In this document: positions 1-8,789 of the stretch, piece after piece
Numbering within the stretch: the first letter of the stretch is position 1
How the letters are laid out: each line of letters opens with the position of its first letter
Origin: DATBGO01 sp963785765
Lineage (GTDB): Bacteria; Actinomycetota; Actinomycetes; Streptosporangiales; Streptosporangiaceae
Direction of reading: 5' to 3'
Assembly (NCBI GenBank): GCA_963785765.1
Contig: CAWAWM010000008.1
Coordinates: 806,001 to 870,000 of the forward strand
Length of the DNA: 64,000 bases
Made by a program: the position numbers and the translations under genes
Notes under the pieces: model-generated
What the model was told of the DNA's origin: nothing
Seen by the model: only the letters and a program-made list of their open reading frames with translations
The model's database searches: none

Positions 1-1631
1 GCCGCCCGGTGTACCCCGGTGGGCGGGGAGGCTGTGTCGTGGCCCGCCATCGCCGCATCCCACAGCGAGGCCAGTTCGGCGGCTTTCCCCGGATAGCTGG
101 CGGCCACGTCATGAAGCTCGGCCCGGTCGGTGGCGACGTGATACAGCTCCCAGCGGCCTGCCGCGCCGGTCTTGCTGGCCGCGCTGGTCTTGCTGGCCGC
201 GGCGGGGCCGCGGGCCGCGATGGCCTTCCAGCCGTCGGCATAGATCGCACGTGCGCCTGCTGCCTGGTAGTGCTGGAGAAGCCGGTTGCTCGGCGCATCG
301 GGCGCCGTGAACGTGTACCGCATGCTCACACCGTTGCTGGGCCGGCGCGCAATTCCCCGGTCGCCTTGGGCCAGGTCGAGGCCGGCGCGGTCGAGGTCGG
401 CCGGGTCGAGGTCGGCCGGGTCGAGGTCGGCCGGGTCGAGGTCGGCGCAGTGCAGGATCGTCGGCACGATGTCGGCCGCGTGATGGTACTGATCGCGTAC
501 GCCGCCCGCGACGTCCCGCATCTCGCGCAGCCAGCTGATGATCAGGGGGCTGGCCACGCTGCCTCCGGGTGACTGCTGCCGGATCGCGTTGTAGGGCGTC
601 CTGAGGGCCAGTGCCCAGCCGACCGGAAAGAGGTAGCTGTCGGGGCTGACCGCGTTGGCCGAGCAGACCACCACGATGGTGTCATCCAGCTGACCTGACT
701 CCGCCAGGTAATCCAGCAGCCGCCCCACTTGGTGATCGTTATAGGAGCACAGGCCAGCGTAGGATTCCGCGTCACGATTGCAGAGCTGGCGCTGCTCCTC
801 GCTCAGGGACCGCCAGGGCCGCCATACCTCGGCCTGGGCCCGGGGCCTGCTCGCGGGAAGCTGGTCAGCCGGGGCCAGCCCGGTGCTGTCGGGCACGACG
901 CCGAGCCGTTTCATGTTGCCGAGCACGATCTCGCGGTACCGGTCGTAGCCCATCCCGAACCTGCCGCGGTACATGTCAATCCAGTCCCGCGGGGAACTTT
1001 GCGGGGCGTCGTCCGCGCCGAAGGACAGGTAGCAGAACCAGGGCCGCCCGGGGGCAGTCCTGGACCCGTCGCGGAGGAACTCCATGGCCGTGTCAGCTAG
1101 ATCCCTGCTCAGGTGGTAGCCGTCGGCGGGCGGATACGGCTGATCGACATACTGATTGTCGTAGACCAGATCGGGATACCAGTTGCTGGTCTGGCCGCCG
1201 AGAAAACCGTAGTAGCGGTCGAAGCCGCGCCGCAGCGGCCAGCCGCGGCGCGAGCCTGCCATCCCGAACGCTTCCGCCGGGCTGAGCTGCCATTTGCCCA
1301 CGCAGTACGTGCGGTAGCCGCGCTCAGCCAGGATCTCGGCCACGGTGGCCGCCGCCGGCGGGATGACGGCAGCCGAGGCCGCTCGGCCGGCGTCCCAGTC
1401 CTGTCCGGTCAGCAGGCACGAACGCGTCCGGGACGAAAGGGCGGGCGTGTGCCACTGCGAGTAGCGCAGCCCCCGCGCGGCCAGCCGTTTCATGGCCGGC
1501 ATGTCGATGAGCCCGCCGAACGCGTCCCAGGCCGCGATGCTGGCGTCCTCCCAGACGATGTACAGCACATTGGGCGGGCCTATGCGAGCATCAACCGCGG
1601 CCGTCGCGGCGTCACGCTCCGCCGGCTGCAT
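1..1631 (-). CDS. Sulfatase-family paralogue with a degenerate active site (C-terminus beyond left edge)
   Basis: Alkaline-phosphatase-superfamily sulfatase, about 543 codons visible and still open at the left edge. It aligns along its length with the sulfatase at 12973-15333 (shared NWYPDLVYDN, QYHHAADIVPTIL and WELYH stretches). The catalytic set is gone: the metal-binding DD is E28-D29, the formylglycine motif C-S-P-T-R is S-S-R-T-R (66-70), GKWHL is GKWQL, and the SDNG metal ligand is S-A-N-A (324-327). The fold looks kept but sulfatase chemistry is unlikely, so a binding or scaffold role is possible (inference). ATG at 1631 lies 3 nt after the CLC stop, so the two are translationally coupled. 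Residues about 394-418 carry DLDPA repeats. No signal peptide is visible at the N-terminus. Confidence 0.85.
   Translation of the reverse strand, partial: MQPAERDAATAAVDARIGPPNVLYIVWEDASIAAWDAFGGLIDMPAMKRLAARGLRYSQWHTPALSSRTRSCLLTGQDWDAGRAASAAVIPPAAATVAEILAERGYRTYCVGKWQLSPAEAFGMAGSRRGWPLRRGFDRYYGFLGGQTSNWYPDLVYDNQYVDQPYPPADGYHLSRDLADTAMEFLRDGSRTAPGRPWFCYLSFGADDAPQSSPRDWIDMYRGRFGMGYDRYREIVLGNMKRLGVVPDSTGLAPADQLPASRPRAQAEVWRPWRSLSEEQRQLCNRDAESYAGLCSYNDHQVGRLLDYLAESGQLDDTIVVVCSANAVSPDSYLFPVGWALALRTPYNAIRQQSPGGSVASPLIISWLREMRDVAGGVRDQYHHAADIVPTILHCADLDPADLDPADLDPADLDRAGLDLAQGDRGIARRPSNGVSMRYTFTAPDAPSNRLLQHYQAAGARAIYADGWKAIAARGPAAASKTSAASKTGAAGRWELYHVATDRAELHDVAASYPGKAAELASLWDAAMAGHDTASPPTGVHRA
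376..450. repeat. 15-bp tandem repeat inside the degenerate sulfatase gene
   Basis: Four near-perfect copies of GTCGAGGTCGGCCGG (about 390-449) with a diverged copy before them. Read on the minus strand they encode repeated DLDPA. The unit is a multiple of three, so copy-number change keeps the frame. The intact paralogue lacks this insertion. Confidence 0.85.
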
Positions 1632-1634
1632 GGC

Positions 1635-3005
1635 TCAGCCGTTCTGTCCGGTCAGCGGGTGGCCGGGTACCTGAGCCGGGCTGGCCGCCGCAGGCGGCGG
1701 TTCGGAGGACGGAGCCGGAGCCGGAGCCGGAGCGAGCCAGGCCGAGGCGACATAGGCCACCGCCACGGCCACGATTACCTCGGGCATGACCGCCAGGCCA
1801 TCAGAGCTCAGCAGCAAGGTGGCCAGCAGGACCGACGTCAGCGGCAGCCTGAGCATCACCGTGCACATCGCGCCGATGCCCATCGCGGCGGCCGGGACCA
1901 GCGGCAGTCCGGGCAGGTGCGACAGCGCCACGCCGACCGCGGCCCCCAGGAACATGGACGGGAAGACCGGCCCGCCGCGGAAGCTGCTCAGTGATGCGCC
2001 GTAGGCGAGTCCCTTGCACGCCAGGAGCAGCAGCAGGGCCCCGACGGTGTAACTGGAGGCGTGGGTGAGGAACGGGCCCAGGGCGTCCTGGCCGTCGAAC
2101 AGAACCTCGGAGGTGCCTTTCCCGGTGCCGGCCGCGAAGGCGATCGCCAGTCCGGCGATGGCCAGGCCCACCACCGGGGTGACGAGCACCATCCGCGGCT
2201 CGACATGAGGCCGGATCAGCAGCCCCAGCCGCCGGATCGCGGTACCGAACAGCGTAGCCAGCAGCCCGATCACGATCGCCCAGCCGAACTCGGCCAGGGT
2301 AGGACTCCCGACATGCGGCAGGTTGGGAATGGCCAGCGAGAACGTGCCGAGCCCGGTCGCGTGGCCCAGTCCGACGAAGATCAGGAAACCAATGCCGGCG
2401 GCCAGCAGCCCGGGCACCAGTACCAGCTCCAGCATGGCCCCGCCCAGCCCCGAGGCTTCCATCAGCAGGAACGCGCCGAGCAGCGGCGAGCCCAGCAGCG
2501 CGCTGATGGCGGCGAAACTGCCCGCGGCGGCCACCATGGCGCTGACCCGGGCTGGCGCGTCCCGCTTGACGAGGCGGATGGCGCAGACGCCCAGGCCGCC
2601 GCCGATCGCGATCAGCGGTGCCTCGGGTCCGAGGACTACGCCCAGGCTCAGGGTGGCCAGGGCGGCGAGGATCACGCCGGGGAGCTCGATCGGCGTTGGG
2701 GCGCCCTCGCCCGCCTTGAAGCCGTCGGCGGGGGAGCGGCCGCCCGTGCCTGGCAGGTACTTGATGGTGAGCGCGACCAGCAGGCCGGCCAGGGTCAGCG
2801 GCAGGATCGGCCACCAGAGCGGCTCGGATCCGAAGCCAAGCCCGTGCGGAATATCGGTGAAGATCCAGCCCTGCAGCCAGTGCACGGCGGCCAGGAAGAA
2901 GTATGCGGCCGCCGCGATGGGCATGCCAATGACGGTGGCGAGCACCAGCAGGACTATGTAGCTGCGCGACCGCAGGACCGCAAGCGGATCAGGCGGCGTC
3001 GTCAC
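1635..3005 (-). CDS. CLC-type voltage-gated chloride channel / anion transporter
   Basis: 456-residue polytopic inner-membrane protein of the CLC family, which conducts or exchanges chloride and other anions. Family signatures are recognisable in order: GTGGRSP (helix D, for GSGIP), GPEAP with the gating-type glutamate kept (for GREGP), and GGPVFPSMFLGA (helix N, for GxFxP). About ten or more hydrophobic helices; no C-terminal CBS domains, only a Pro/Ala tail. GTG start at 3005 with GGGAGG six nt upstream. It is the first gene of a two-gene unit with the degenerate sulfatase (3 nt between stop and ATG). A copy of the 19-bp operator-like repeat sits about 68 nt upstream. Anion specificity cannot be told from sequence. 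Confidence 0.93.
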   Translation of the reverse strand: MTTPPDPLAVLRSRSYIVLLVLATVIGMPIAAAAYFFLAAVHWLQGWIFTDIPHGLGFGSEPLWWPILPLTLAGLLVALTIKYLPGTGGRSPADGFKAGEGAPTPIELPGVILAALATLSLGVVLGPEAPLIAIGGGLGVCAIRLVKRDAPARVSAMVAAAGSFAAISALLGSPLLGAFLLMEASGLGGAMLELVLVPGLLAAGIGFLIFVGLGHATGLGTFSLAIPNLPHVGSPTLAEFGWAIVIGLLATLFGTAIRRLGLLIRPHVEPRMVLVTPVVGLAIAGLAIAFAAGTGKGTSEVLFDGQDALGPFLTHASSYTVGALLLLLACKGLAYGASLSSFRGGPVFPSMFLGAAVGVALSHLPGLPLVPAAAMGIGAMCTVMLRLPLTSVLLATLLLSSDGLAVMPEVIVAVAVAYVASAWLAPAPAPAPSSEPPPAAASPAQVPGHPLTGQNG

Positions 3006-3072
3006 CTATAGCCTCCCAGGCCATTTCGAGCACTCCTGCTATCTATCGTTATTCCGGGTCGATCACCCGGGC

Positions 3073-3090
3073 ATCACCTGAACGGATGAT
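3073..3090. promoter_or_regulatory. Regulon box copy 1, upstream of CLC
   Basis: ATCACCTGAACGGATGAT, an inverted repeat matching the recurrent box of this window but with a spacer one base shorter. It lies 68 nt before the CLC start and about 10 nt after the downstream gene on its other side. An A/T-rich stretch (AATAACGATAGAT on the minus strand) between box and gene is a candidate -10 region. Confidence 0.6.
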
Positions 3091-3100
3091 TACCAGCCGT

Positions 3101-3796
3101 CTATCGCAAGCCGTTCACGGCCCGGGCGACCACCAGCACCGCCACGAGCAGTGAGATGGCCTCTTCAGCCATCATCATGAGCTTCGCCCACGACCGGATC
3201 GCTGAGACATCCGTCGGGCTGAACGCCGTGGCGGTGGTGAATGACAGGTGCAGGTAGTCCACGAACTTCGGATACCAGCCAGCCCCGAGATACTGAAGAT
3301 TGGCCATCTCGGGAAAGATGAATGCGATCCGGCCGACCGCGCCGCGAGCGCGGGCGGCGGCTCCGCCCCGGTCCAGGTCCCAGTACCACAGGCCGAACGC
3401 GATCACGTTGATGAGCCAGATCACGGCCCCGCTGGCCAGTAGCTCGTTGGCGTCGTTGGTGAACGGGGCCGCGCCGACGATGGCGGCGACCAGCCGTACC
3501 GCGGCGCTGGCGTTCACGACGGAGATCAGGCCGATCAGTGTCCCGGTCACGACCCGCAGCCACGCGGAGTCGCGGTCGATGCGCCCGGGGTCGCCGATGA
3601 TGATGATGGCCAGCAGCACGACGAGCAGCACGCCGAAGGCCCAGCGGGCATCGCCGGCCCGGAGCTGATCCGGCAGAAGCGCTCGTAGGACCCCGGTGGC
3701 CAGCACCGCCAGCGCCATCGGCCAGCGGCTCTCGCCTGCCCGGGGCGGCGGGTGCAGGTCCGGGTCGGCTGGCCCGGGCGGGCTGGGGCTCGTCAT
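3101..3796 (-). CDS. DUF1345-like / ion-channel-like integral membrane protein
   Basis: 231 residues with about six hydrophobic segments after a Pro-rich cytoplasmic N-terminus. The C-terminal part (YLHLSFTTATAFSPTDVSAI followed by a last helix ending VVARAVN) resembles the pore-helix plus final-helix arrangement in DUF1345 and two-TM channel-like proteins. I do not see a canonical TVGYG filter. ATG at 3796 is 3 nt after the stop of the upstream SfLAP-like gene, so it is the distal gene of a DUF2252-SfLAP-DUF1345 unit on the minus strand. Substrate unknown. Confidence 0.75.
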   Translation of the reverse strand: MTSPSPPGPADPDLHPPPRAGESRWPMALAVLATGVLRALLPDQLRAGDARWAFGVLLVVLLAIIIIGDPGRIDRDSAWLRVVTGTLIGLISVVNASAAVRLVAAIVGAAPFTNDANELLASGAVIWLINVIAFGLWYWDLDRGGAAARARGAVGRIAFIFPEMANLQYLGAGWYPKFVDYLHLSFTTATAFSPTDVSAIRSWAKLMMMAEEAISLLVAVLVVARAVNGLR

Positions 3797-3799
3797 GGG

Positions 3800-4444
3800 T
3801 CAGCTGACCAGCAGATAGATGCTCTTTCCCGCCAGCCAGAAGCCCAGCAGCAGGAATATCACGATGATGACCTGGTCTCGATGCGTGTCCAGCCAGGTCC
3901 GCAGCTGATCAAGCCGGGCGCCAGCGGCGGCGGGCGCGAAGGCCGCGTACAGCTCCAGGTACAGGAAGCTGGACGTGCTGAGCAGGCAGAAGAGCATCAG
4001 CGTCACGTAGTCGCCGGCGGTGGAGAGCTTGGCCCCCACGACAGTCGCGGCTCCGGCCGCCACCAAAGTCCAGGGCTGGAGGAACACGGCCAGGCCGGCG
4101 GCGGACCACAGCGAGAGCCTGTCCAGCCTGGACATCCAGCTCGGCGGCTTGCGAGGGATGCCCATCCGGCGCCGCTGACGCTCAGCGAGCAGAATCAGCA
4201 CGATGCCCAGGGCCAGCTTCACGGCCAGCGCGGCAGTAGACGGTGCCGTCTGCGGTTTAGGCGGATTGCCCCCCGTCGTCAGGACGACGGCCGCGATCAC
4301 CGCCACCAGGCAGGCCAGCCAGCCGAGGATGAACGCCAGGCCCTTCCTGGTGCCCTTCTCGGCGCCCAGGATCAGGATGAAGGCGGTCAGCGGAAACGGC
4401 TCCAGGGTGATCCCGATGGCGATAAGCAGAAGGTCAAGTACCAC
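3800..4444 (-). CDS. SfLAP/GAP-family integral membrane protein (copy 1)
   Basis: 214 residues, about six transmembrane helices. The N-terminal helix with LEPFPLTAFILILGAEKGTRKGLAFILGW and the closing helix are typical of the Sap/SfLAP (GAP) family, whose mycobacterial namesake helps export peptidolipid or sulfolipid. GTG start at 4444, 66 nt after the DUF2252 stop; its own stop is 3 nt before the next ATG. A second family member lies at 19158-19820. Transport substrate is not predictable here. Confidence 0.75.
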   Translation of the reverse strand: MVLDLLLIAIGITLEPFPLTAFILILGAEKGTRKGLAFILGWLACLVAVIAAVVLTTGGNPPKPQTAPSTAALAVKLALGIVLILLAERQRRRMGIPRKPPSWMSRLDRLSLWSAAGLAVFLQPWTLVAAGAATVVGAKLSTAGDYVTLMLFCLLSTSSFLYLELYAAFAPAAAGARLDQLRTWLDTHRDQVIIVIFLLLGFWLAGKSIYLLVS

Positions 4445-4510
4445 CGGCCCGCTCCGGCTATCGGGGCCGCGACGGGCGGCGGGACTCTTCGGCGTGAGCC
4501 AGCAGGAATG

Positions 4511-5974
4511 TCACAGGCCGGACTCCGCGACGATCCGCCCCGATGCGACCGCGTCGACGAGCGCTTGGTGGTCGCGCTCGTTCTGATCGGCGTAAGCGGC
4601 GGCGAACTCAGCGATGGCCCGGTCGAAAACATCGGAGCCGCCCAGGTAGGCGGCAATCGCAATCCGGTCTCCGGAGCGGGCGTGCGCCCGGGCCAGCGTC
4701 CAGCCGCAGAGCTCGCCGTACAGCCGCATACCTGCGGGCAGGATGTTCTCGATATCCACGGAGAATTTCCAGTCCCGCAGCTGCCGGACGTAGAAGTCGC
4801 GTTGCCGCCCGTCCAGCCCCGCCTCGATCCGCTGCCAGCCCAGGAAGATGTCGCTGGAGGCCTGCATCAGGCGCTGGCCAGCGACCACCCGCTGGCCCTG
4901 GTTGGCGTACTTGCTGGCCCCGACGAACCGGCTGAGCACGGACGCCTCGGCCTCTTTCACCTGCAGGAACAGCGGATCGGAGTCATCGCGGCCGAGTAGC
5001 AGGACGATCCAGCAGCGGGTCCCCACGCTGCCCACGCCGACGACCTTGCGGGCCATGTCGCAGAACTCGAACTGCTCGAGCAGGAACCTGCGGTCGGTTT
5101 CCAGCGTGCGGCGGTACTTGGCGAGCAGGGCGGCGAACTGCTCCTCGATGGCCGCCTGGCTCGGCTCCTCGGCCATCAGCTCGTTGATCGGAACCAGCAG
5201 CGGCGGGTCAGAGATAATCCGCGGCCGCCCGTCCACGACCCGGGTCAGCTTGGCTACTTCCTGCATGCTGTCCCTGGTCCTGGCCTTGGCCAGGCCTTTC
5301 TCCACGGTCTTGCGCTGCCGGGGCTGAAGCTGCGATGCGAACTGCGCCCGCAGCCGGTCCATGTCCGCGTGCGCGTACCAGACATCCAGGTTGGTCATCC
5401 CGGCGAACTGGCGCATCGCCTGCCGGTACCTGGTGACCGCCGCGGTGACGATATCCCGGCGCTGCTTGCCCGGGTACCCGTTGCCGCGCGCCGCGACTTC
5501 GAGACTGGCCGCTAGCCGCTTCACGTCCCATTCCCACGGGCCCGGCAGTGTCTCGTCGAAGTCGTTGACGTCGAACATCAGCCGGCGCTCGGCCGAGCCG
5601 AAGATGCCGAAGTTACTCAGGTGCGCGTCGCCGCACGCCTGGACGGCCAGCCCCGAGACCGGGGTGGTAGCCAGATCGCTGGCCATCGGCAGGGCGGCAC
5701 CGCGGAAGAAGGTGAACGGCGACACCATCATCCGGCCCCACCGCACAGGTACCAGCTCGGGTACCCGCGTCTTGGCCTGCTCTTCCAGCAGTCCGATCGG
5801 GTCGGGCCGGTCCGCAGGCGGGTCGAATGACGCATGGCTGGCCCGAGGTACCTCAGCCCGCGCTTCCTTTCCGCGGGCCGCTCGCCGCGCCGGTGTCAGC
5901 TGCCCCACCCCGGAATCGAGCTGATACCGCCGCATGGCCCGAGGTGGAGCCTCAGCCGTCGGCACACTCATCAT
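4511..5974 (-). CDS. DUF2252 family protein (kinase-like fold)
   Basis: 487 residues, the usual length for DUF2252. The motifs GDAHLSNFG (about residue 115) and DVNDFDE (about 135) correspond to the catalytic-loop and metal-binding positions of aminoglycoside-phosphotransferase-like kinases; a VGVGSVGTRCWIVLL stretch is also typical of the family. Substrate and physiological role are unknown. Two adjacent ATGs (5974 and 5971); the AGGAG before them is better spaced for the second. First gene of a minus-strand unit with SfLAP and DUF1345-like genes, with a regulon box 127 nt upstream in the divergent region. Confidence 0.9.
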   Translation of the reverse strand: MMSVPTAEAPPRAMRRYQLDSGVGQLTPARRAARGKEARAEVPRASHASFDPPADRPDPIGLLEEQAKTRVPELVPVRWGRMMVSPFTFFRGAALPMASDLATTPVSGLAVQACGDAHLSNFGIFGSAERRLMFDVNDFDETLPGPWEWDVKRLAASLEVAARGNGYPGKQRRDIVTAAVTRYRQAMRQFAGMTNLDVWYAHADMDRLRAQFASQLQPRQRKTVEKGLAKARTRDSMQEVAKLTRVVDGRPRIISDPPLLVPINELMAEEPSQAAIEEQFAALLAKYRRTLETDRRFLLEQFEFCDMARKVVGVGSVGTRCWIVLLLGRDDSDPLFLQVKEAEASVLSRFVGASKYANQGQRVVAGQRLMQASSDIFLGWQRIEAGLDGRQRDFYVRQLRDWKFSVDIENILPAGMRLYGELCGWTLARAHARSGDRIAIAAYLGGSDVFDRAIAEFAAAYADQNERDHQALVDAVASGRIVAESGL

Positions 5975-6100
5975 CGGCTCCTCTCAGCCAGGCACGCCAA
6001 CCGGGCGACCCGCAGCAGGCTCGCTGCGTTCCGGCCCGGTGGGTGCCGGACGGACAAGGCATGCTGCACAGCCACGATCCCGCACGGAACGGATGTCTGC

Positions 6101-6119
6101 CTCATCCAGGCCGGGTGAG
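6101..6119. promoter_or_regulatory. Regulon box copy 2, divergent DUF2252 / membrane protein region
   Basis: CTCATCCAGGCCGGGTGAG, full 19-bp spacing. It sits 127 nt from the DUF2252 start and 138 nt from the GTG at 6257. Ten nt to its right is TATTTA, a possible -10 for the rightward gene. Confidence 0.7.
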
Positions 6120-6140
6120 GCACACTGCTATTTAGTAAGG

Positions 6141-6154
6141 GTTATCCTCATAAC
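6141..6154. promoter_or_regulatory. Small inverted repeat in divergent promoter region
   Basis: GTTATCCTCATAAC, 5-bp arms around a 4-nt spacer, in an A/T-richer patch (6127-6156) of the divergent intergenic region. It could be a second operator or part of the promoter; no other copy was noticed. Confidence 0.3.
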
Positions 6155-6256
6155 GCATGGATAGGCGCAGGATGCGCCGCCTGTCATGGCCGTCGCATCC
6201 CCGGCCGGCCTGGCAGGACCCGCCCTGCGCACGACCCTCGCAGAGGGGCACCCCCC

Positions 6257-7276
6257 GTGGCCATCGAAGGAAATGCACCGGAATTGCCGGCCGCGTTGCC
6301 CGCTGATGACGATGCCTCCGGCGAGCCCGCGCCGCCCGGCAACGGAGCCGGAGCCGTAACCGACCCGGGTACCGAGGCACCCAGGTCGCGGCGGGCAACA
6401 CTGCGCTCGCGGGCCATTCAACTGATCAGCGCCGTCCGGGATAGCGATATGGCGGCCGTCGAAGCCGGGGTCTTGCAGCTGAGCCGGTCCCGGCGCTGGC
6501 TGGCTCCGCTCGCGCTGGCCGTCGGTGCTGTGGCCATGCTGTTCGCGGGGGTGAAGCTGCTGTTCACGAACTGGCGGCTCACCCTGGTCCAGGTGCTGCC
6601 GGCGATGTGGATCTGGGCCGCCATGCTCGACCTGAAGGCGCACGTGCTGCACGGGAAGACGTTTCACGAACTGACCGGGCCGATCGTGATCCCGCTGGTG
6701 CTGGCCGTGGCGGCCGTTACGGCCGCGAGTTTCTTCCTGAACGCCGTGTTCGCGTTCGCCATCTCCGGGCCGGGCCGGCCGGAGATCCGGCCCGCGTTTG
6801 CCAAGGCCAGGTCGCACCTGGCCGTCGTGCTGAGCTGGGGTTTGACGGTGGGCCTAGCCCTGGGCTTGGCGACGGTGGTGTTCCCCCGGTGGCGGCGGCC
6901 GTGGTTCGGGCTCACGCTAAGCATCGTCGTCGGGGTGATGATGCTCTGTTACGTCGCCGTCCCGGCCCGGCTCATCGGCGTCAAGAACACTCATTCGAAA
7001 CGGGACAAGCTGACCGCGAGCGCCGTGGGCGGGGCCATCGGAGCGGTGGTCTGCACTCCGCCCTACCTCCTCGGCCGGCTCGGGCTGATCATGCTCGGGT
7101 CACATACGTTCTTCATCCCTGGCTGCATCCTGATCGCGATCGGGCTGACGTTGCAGGCCGGCGCCACCGGCGCGGTCAAGGCGGTCAAGATGAGCGCCAA
7201 ACTTGTCTCCGGGCGCGAGCCAGCCCGCGGGGATGACGAGCCCGCCAGCGAGCCGCCTCGCCTGGCCGCAGGCTGA
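6257..7276 (+). CDS. Multi-pass membrane protein of unknown function
   Basis: 339 residues. An acidic/Pro-rich cytoplasmic N-terminus (about 1-75) precedes roughly seven hydrophobic segments; the middle includes FAISGPGRPEIRPAFAKAR and the end is a charged tail. I do not recognise a named family. GTG start at 6257 with AGAGGGG eight nt upstream. Divergent from DUF2252 across a regulon box and followed 76 nt later by a MarC-family gene, possibly in one unit. Codon use is like its neighbours. Confidence 0.8.
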   Translation: MAIEGNAPELPAALPADDDASGEPAPPGNGAGAVTDPGTEAPRSRRATLRSRAIQLISAVRDSDMAAVEAGVLQLSRSRRWLAPLALAVGAVAMLFAGVKLLFTNWRLTLVQVLPAMWIWAAMLDLKAHVLHGKTFHELTGPIVIPLVLAVAAVTAASFFLNAVFAFAISGPGRPEIRPAFAKARSHLAVVLSWGLTVGLALGLATVVFPRWRRPWFGLTLSIVVGVMMLCYVAVPARLIGVKNTHSKRDKLTASAVGGAIGAVVCTPPYLLGRLGLIMLGSHTFFIPGCILIAIGLTLQAGATGAVKAVKMSAKLVSGREPARGDDEPASEPPRLAAG

Positions 7277-7300
7277 GGCGGCCGGATCTTCGGCCGTCAA

Positions 7301-7319
7301 GTAGTCCAGGGCGGGTGAC
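7301..7319. promoter_or_regulatory. Regulon box copy 3 (half-site quality), upstream of MarC
   Basis: GTAGTCCAGGGCGGGTGAC. The right arm CGGGTGA is perfect; the left arm is poor. The site is 33 nt before the MarC start and follows the stop of the preceding gene, which is what argues for keeping it. Confidence 0.35.
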
Positions 7320-7352
7320 GCGGGCGGTGCGGCCCGGCCGCAGGCTGAGGCC

Positions 7353-8000
7353 ATGGAGTTCAAGTCGGTCGACGCCGCCGCGGTCATCGACATCTTCCTA
7401 CTGCTCCTGATCGGCATCGGGCCCAAGATCGCCCTGGTGCCGTTCCTGGAGGCGACCGCCGATATGCCGGCGGCCACGAAAAGCCGGGTGGTCAGGAAGA
7501 TGCTCACCACCGCGGGCGCGGTGGCGGTGGTGCTGCTTGTCCTGGGCGGGCTGCTGACCAGGCTGCTGCATTTCTCGGCCGGTGCGCTGGGCGTCGCCAG
7601 CGGGATCGTCCTGCTGATCATCGCCGTTTCGATGATTCTGAGCACCCATGACAGTGCCGCGGATGGCCATCAGCTCAGTGGCCAGGACCCGATGCGGCTG
7701 GCCGTCTACCCGCTGGCCGTTCCCTACCTCCTCAACCCGGCCGGGATCGTCGTCCTGGTCACGGCGTCAGCGGAGGCCGGATCGATCGGGGTCTTCGGCG
7801 TGGTCGCCGGCGCGCTGGTCGTGGTGATCGGCCTTGACGCGGCCGTCTTCCGGTGGGCCAACCGGGTGAGCAAGCACCTGGATGCGAACCGCATGCTCGT
7901 GACCGAGAAGGTGTTCGGCTTCCTGCTCGCCGCGCTGGCCGTTCAGCTGGCCCTCGACGGTCTCGCCGACGTCGGAGTAATCCACCTGACCTCGCACTGA
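7353..8000 (+). CDS. MarC-family integral membrane protein
   Basis: 215 residues with six predicted helices. The family start (FLLLLIGIGPKIALVPFLEATADM), the internal SGIVLLIIAVSMIL helix and the second-half YPLAVPYLLNPAGIVVLV repeat are typical of MarC/UPF0056 proteins, six-helix membrane proteins that are not drug exporters despite their name. The function is unknown. ATG at 7353 has GGCTGAGG just before it. Upstream is a weak regulon box; downstream is a strong box serving the DUF1269 gene. Confidence 0.88.
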   Translation: MEFKSVDAAAVIDIFLLLLIGIGPKIALVPFLEATADMPAATKSRVVRKMLTTAGAVAVVLLVLGGLLTRLLHFSAGALGVASGIVLLIIAVSMILSTHDSAADGHQLSGQDPMRLAVYPLAVPYLLNPAGIVVLVTASAEAGSIGVFGVVAGALVVVIGLDAAVFRWANRVSKHLDANRMLVTEKVFGFLLAALAVQLALDGLADVGVIHLTSH

Positions 8001-8030
8001 CCGGGACGAGGCGTGATGTTCCGGCGCCGC

Positions 8031-8049
8031 ATCACCCCGGGCGGGTGAT
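8031..8049. promoter_or_regulatory. Regulon box copy 4, upstream of DUF1269 gene (best palindrome)
   Basis: ATCACCCCGGGCGGGTGAT. With flanking bases it extends to GCATCACCC-N5-GGGTGATGC (8029-8051), the most symmetrical copy in the window. It lies 152 nt before the DUF1269 start codon. Confidence 0.75.
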
Positions 8050-8200
8050 GCGGCACCGCCCGGTCCGGCCAGATGCTTCCGGAGTAGAGGTCCAGGTTGG
8101 ACCCATTAATCGGCTCACATCGGCGGTTTCGGTCCCGGCCGCGCCGCGGACGGGATCAGCCGACGTCGGAGCCGCCGGTCACGCGAAAGAGGTCAGGAAC

Positions 8201-8749
8201 ATGGCAATCGGGCCTGTGCAGCTCCTTGTCCTGGGGTTCAACCAACCAGATTTTCACGGCGAGATCATCGCCGAGCTTGAGCGGCTCCGCGAAAGCGATA
8301 CGGTGCGAGTGATCGACTCGCTGGTCGTCTACAAGGACGCCGACGGCGAGCTCGAGATCGAGCACCTCAGCAATCTCACCGAGCAGGAGGCCATCGAGCT
8401 TGGCAGCAAGATCGGCGCCCTGATCGGCCTGGGTGTCGAGGGCGAGGAAGGTGCCGAGGCGGGTGCGATCCTCGGTGCCGAGGAGGCAGCCGCCGAGGGC
8501 GGCGTGAGCGTCTTCACCGAGGAGGAAGGCTGGGATGTGCTCGAGGACATCCCGAACGACTCCGCGGCGGCGCTCATCCTGATCGAGCACCACTGGGCGG
8601 TGCCGCTGCGCGACGCGATTGCCCGGGCCGGCGGCTTCCGCCTCAGCGACGGCTTCATCAGCCCGCTCGACCTGGTAGAGATCGGGCTAGTATCGGCTGA
8701 GGAAGCGCAGGAACTGCACGACCTGGAGACGGCGGCTGCCGCAGACTGA
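8201..8749 (+). CDS. DUF1269/DUF6325-family protein
   Basis: 182 residues, soluble and acidic. The N-terminal PVQLLVLGFNQPDFHGEIIAEL strand-helix unit, a Gly/Ala/Glu-rich central segment (GALIGLGVEGEEGAEAGAIL) and a C-terminal LILIEHHWAVPLRDAI unit match the DUF1269-like family, whose members often have a glycine-rich middle that can associate with membranes. Function unknown. ATG at 8201 is preceded by GAAAGAGG. A small Arg-rich peptide gene starts 40 nt after its stop and is probably co-transcribed. A near-perfect regulon box lies upstream. Confidence 0.85.
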   Translation: MAIGPVQLLVLGFNQPDFHGEIIAELERLRESDTVRVIDSLVVYKDADGELEIEHLSNLTEQEAIELGSKIGALIGLGVEGEEGAEAGAILGAEEAAAEGGVSVFTEEEGWDVLEDIPNDSAAALILIEHHWAVPLRDAIARAGGFRLSDGFISPLDLVEIGLVSAEEAQELHDLETAAAAD

Positions 8750-8789
8750 CGGCGGCGGTCCGCTATTCCCACGAGCTAAGGGGCACACC

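Noticed and set aside
1113..1994. Long rightward ORF of 293 codons opposite the sulfatase and CLC genes
   Set aside because: Arg/Gly-rich shadow of real minus-strand genes; no family motif.
2061..3011. Rightward ORF of 316 codons opposite CLC
   Set aside because: Low-complexity Gln/Arg/Gly product typical of antisense reading in high-GC DNA.
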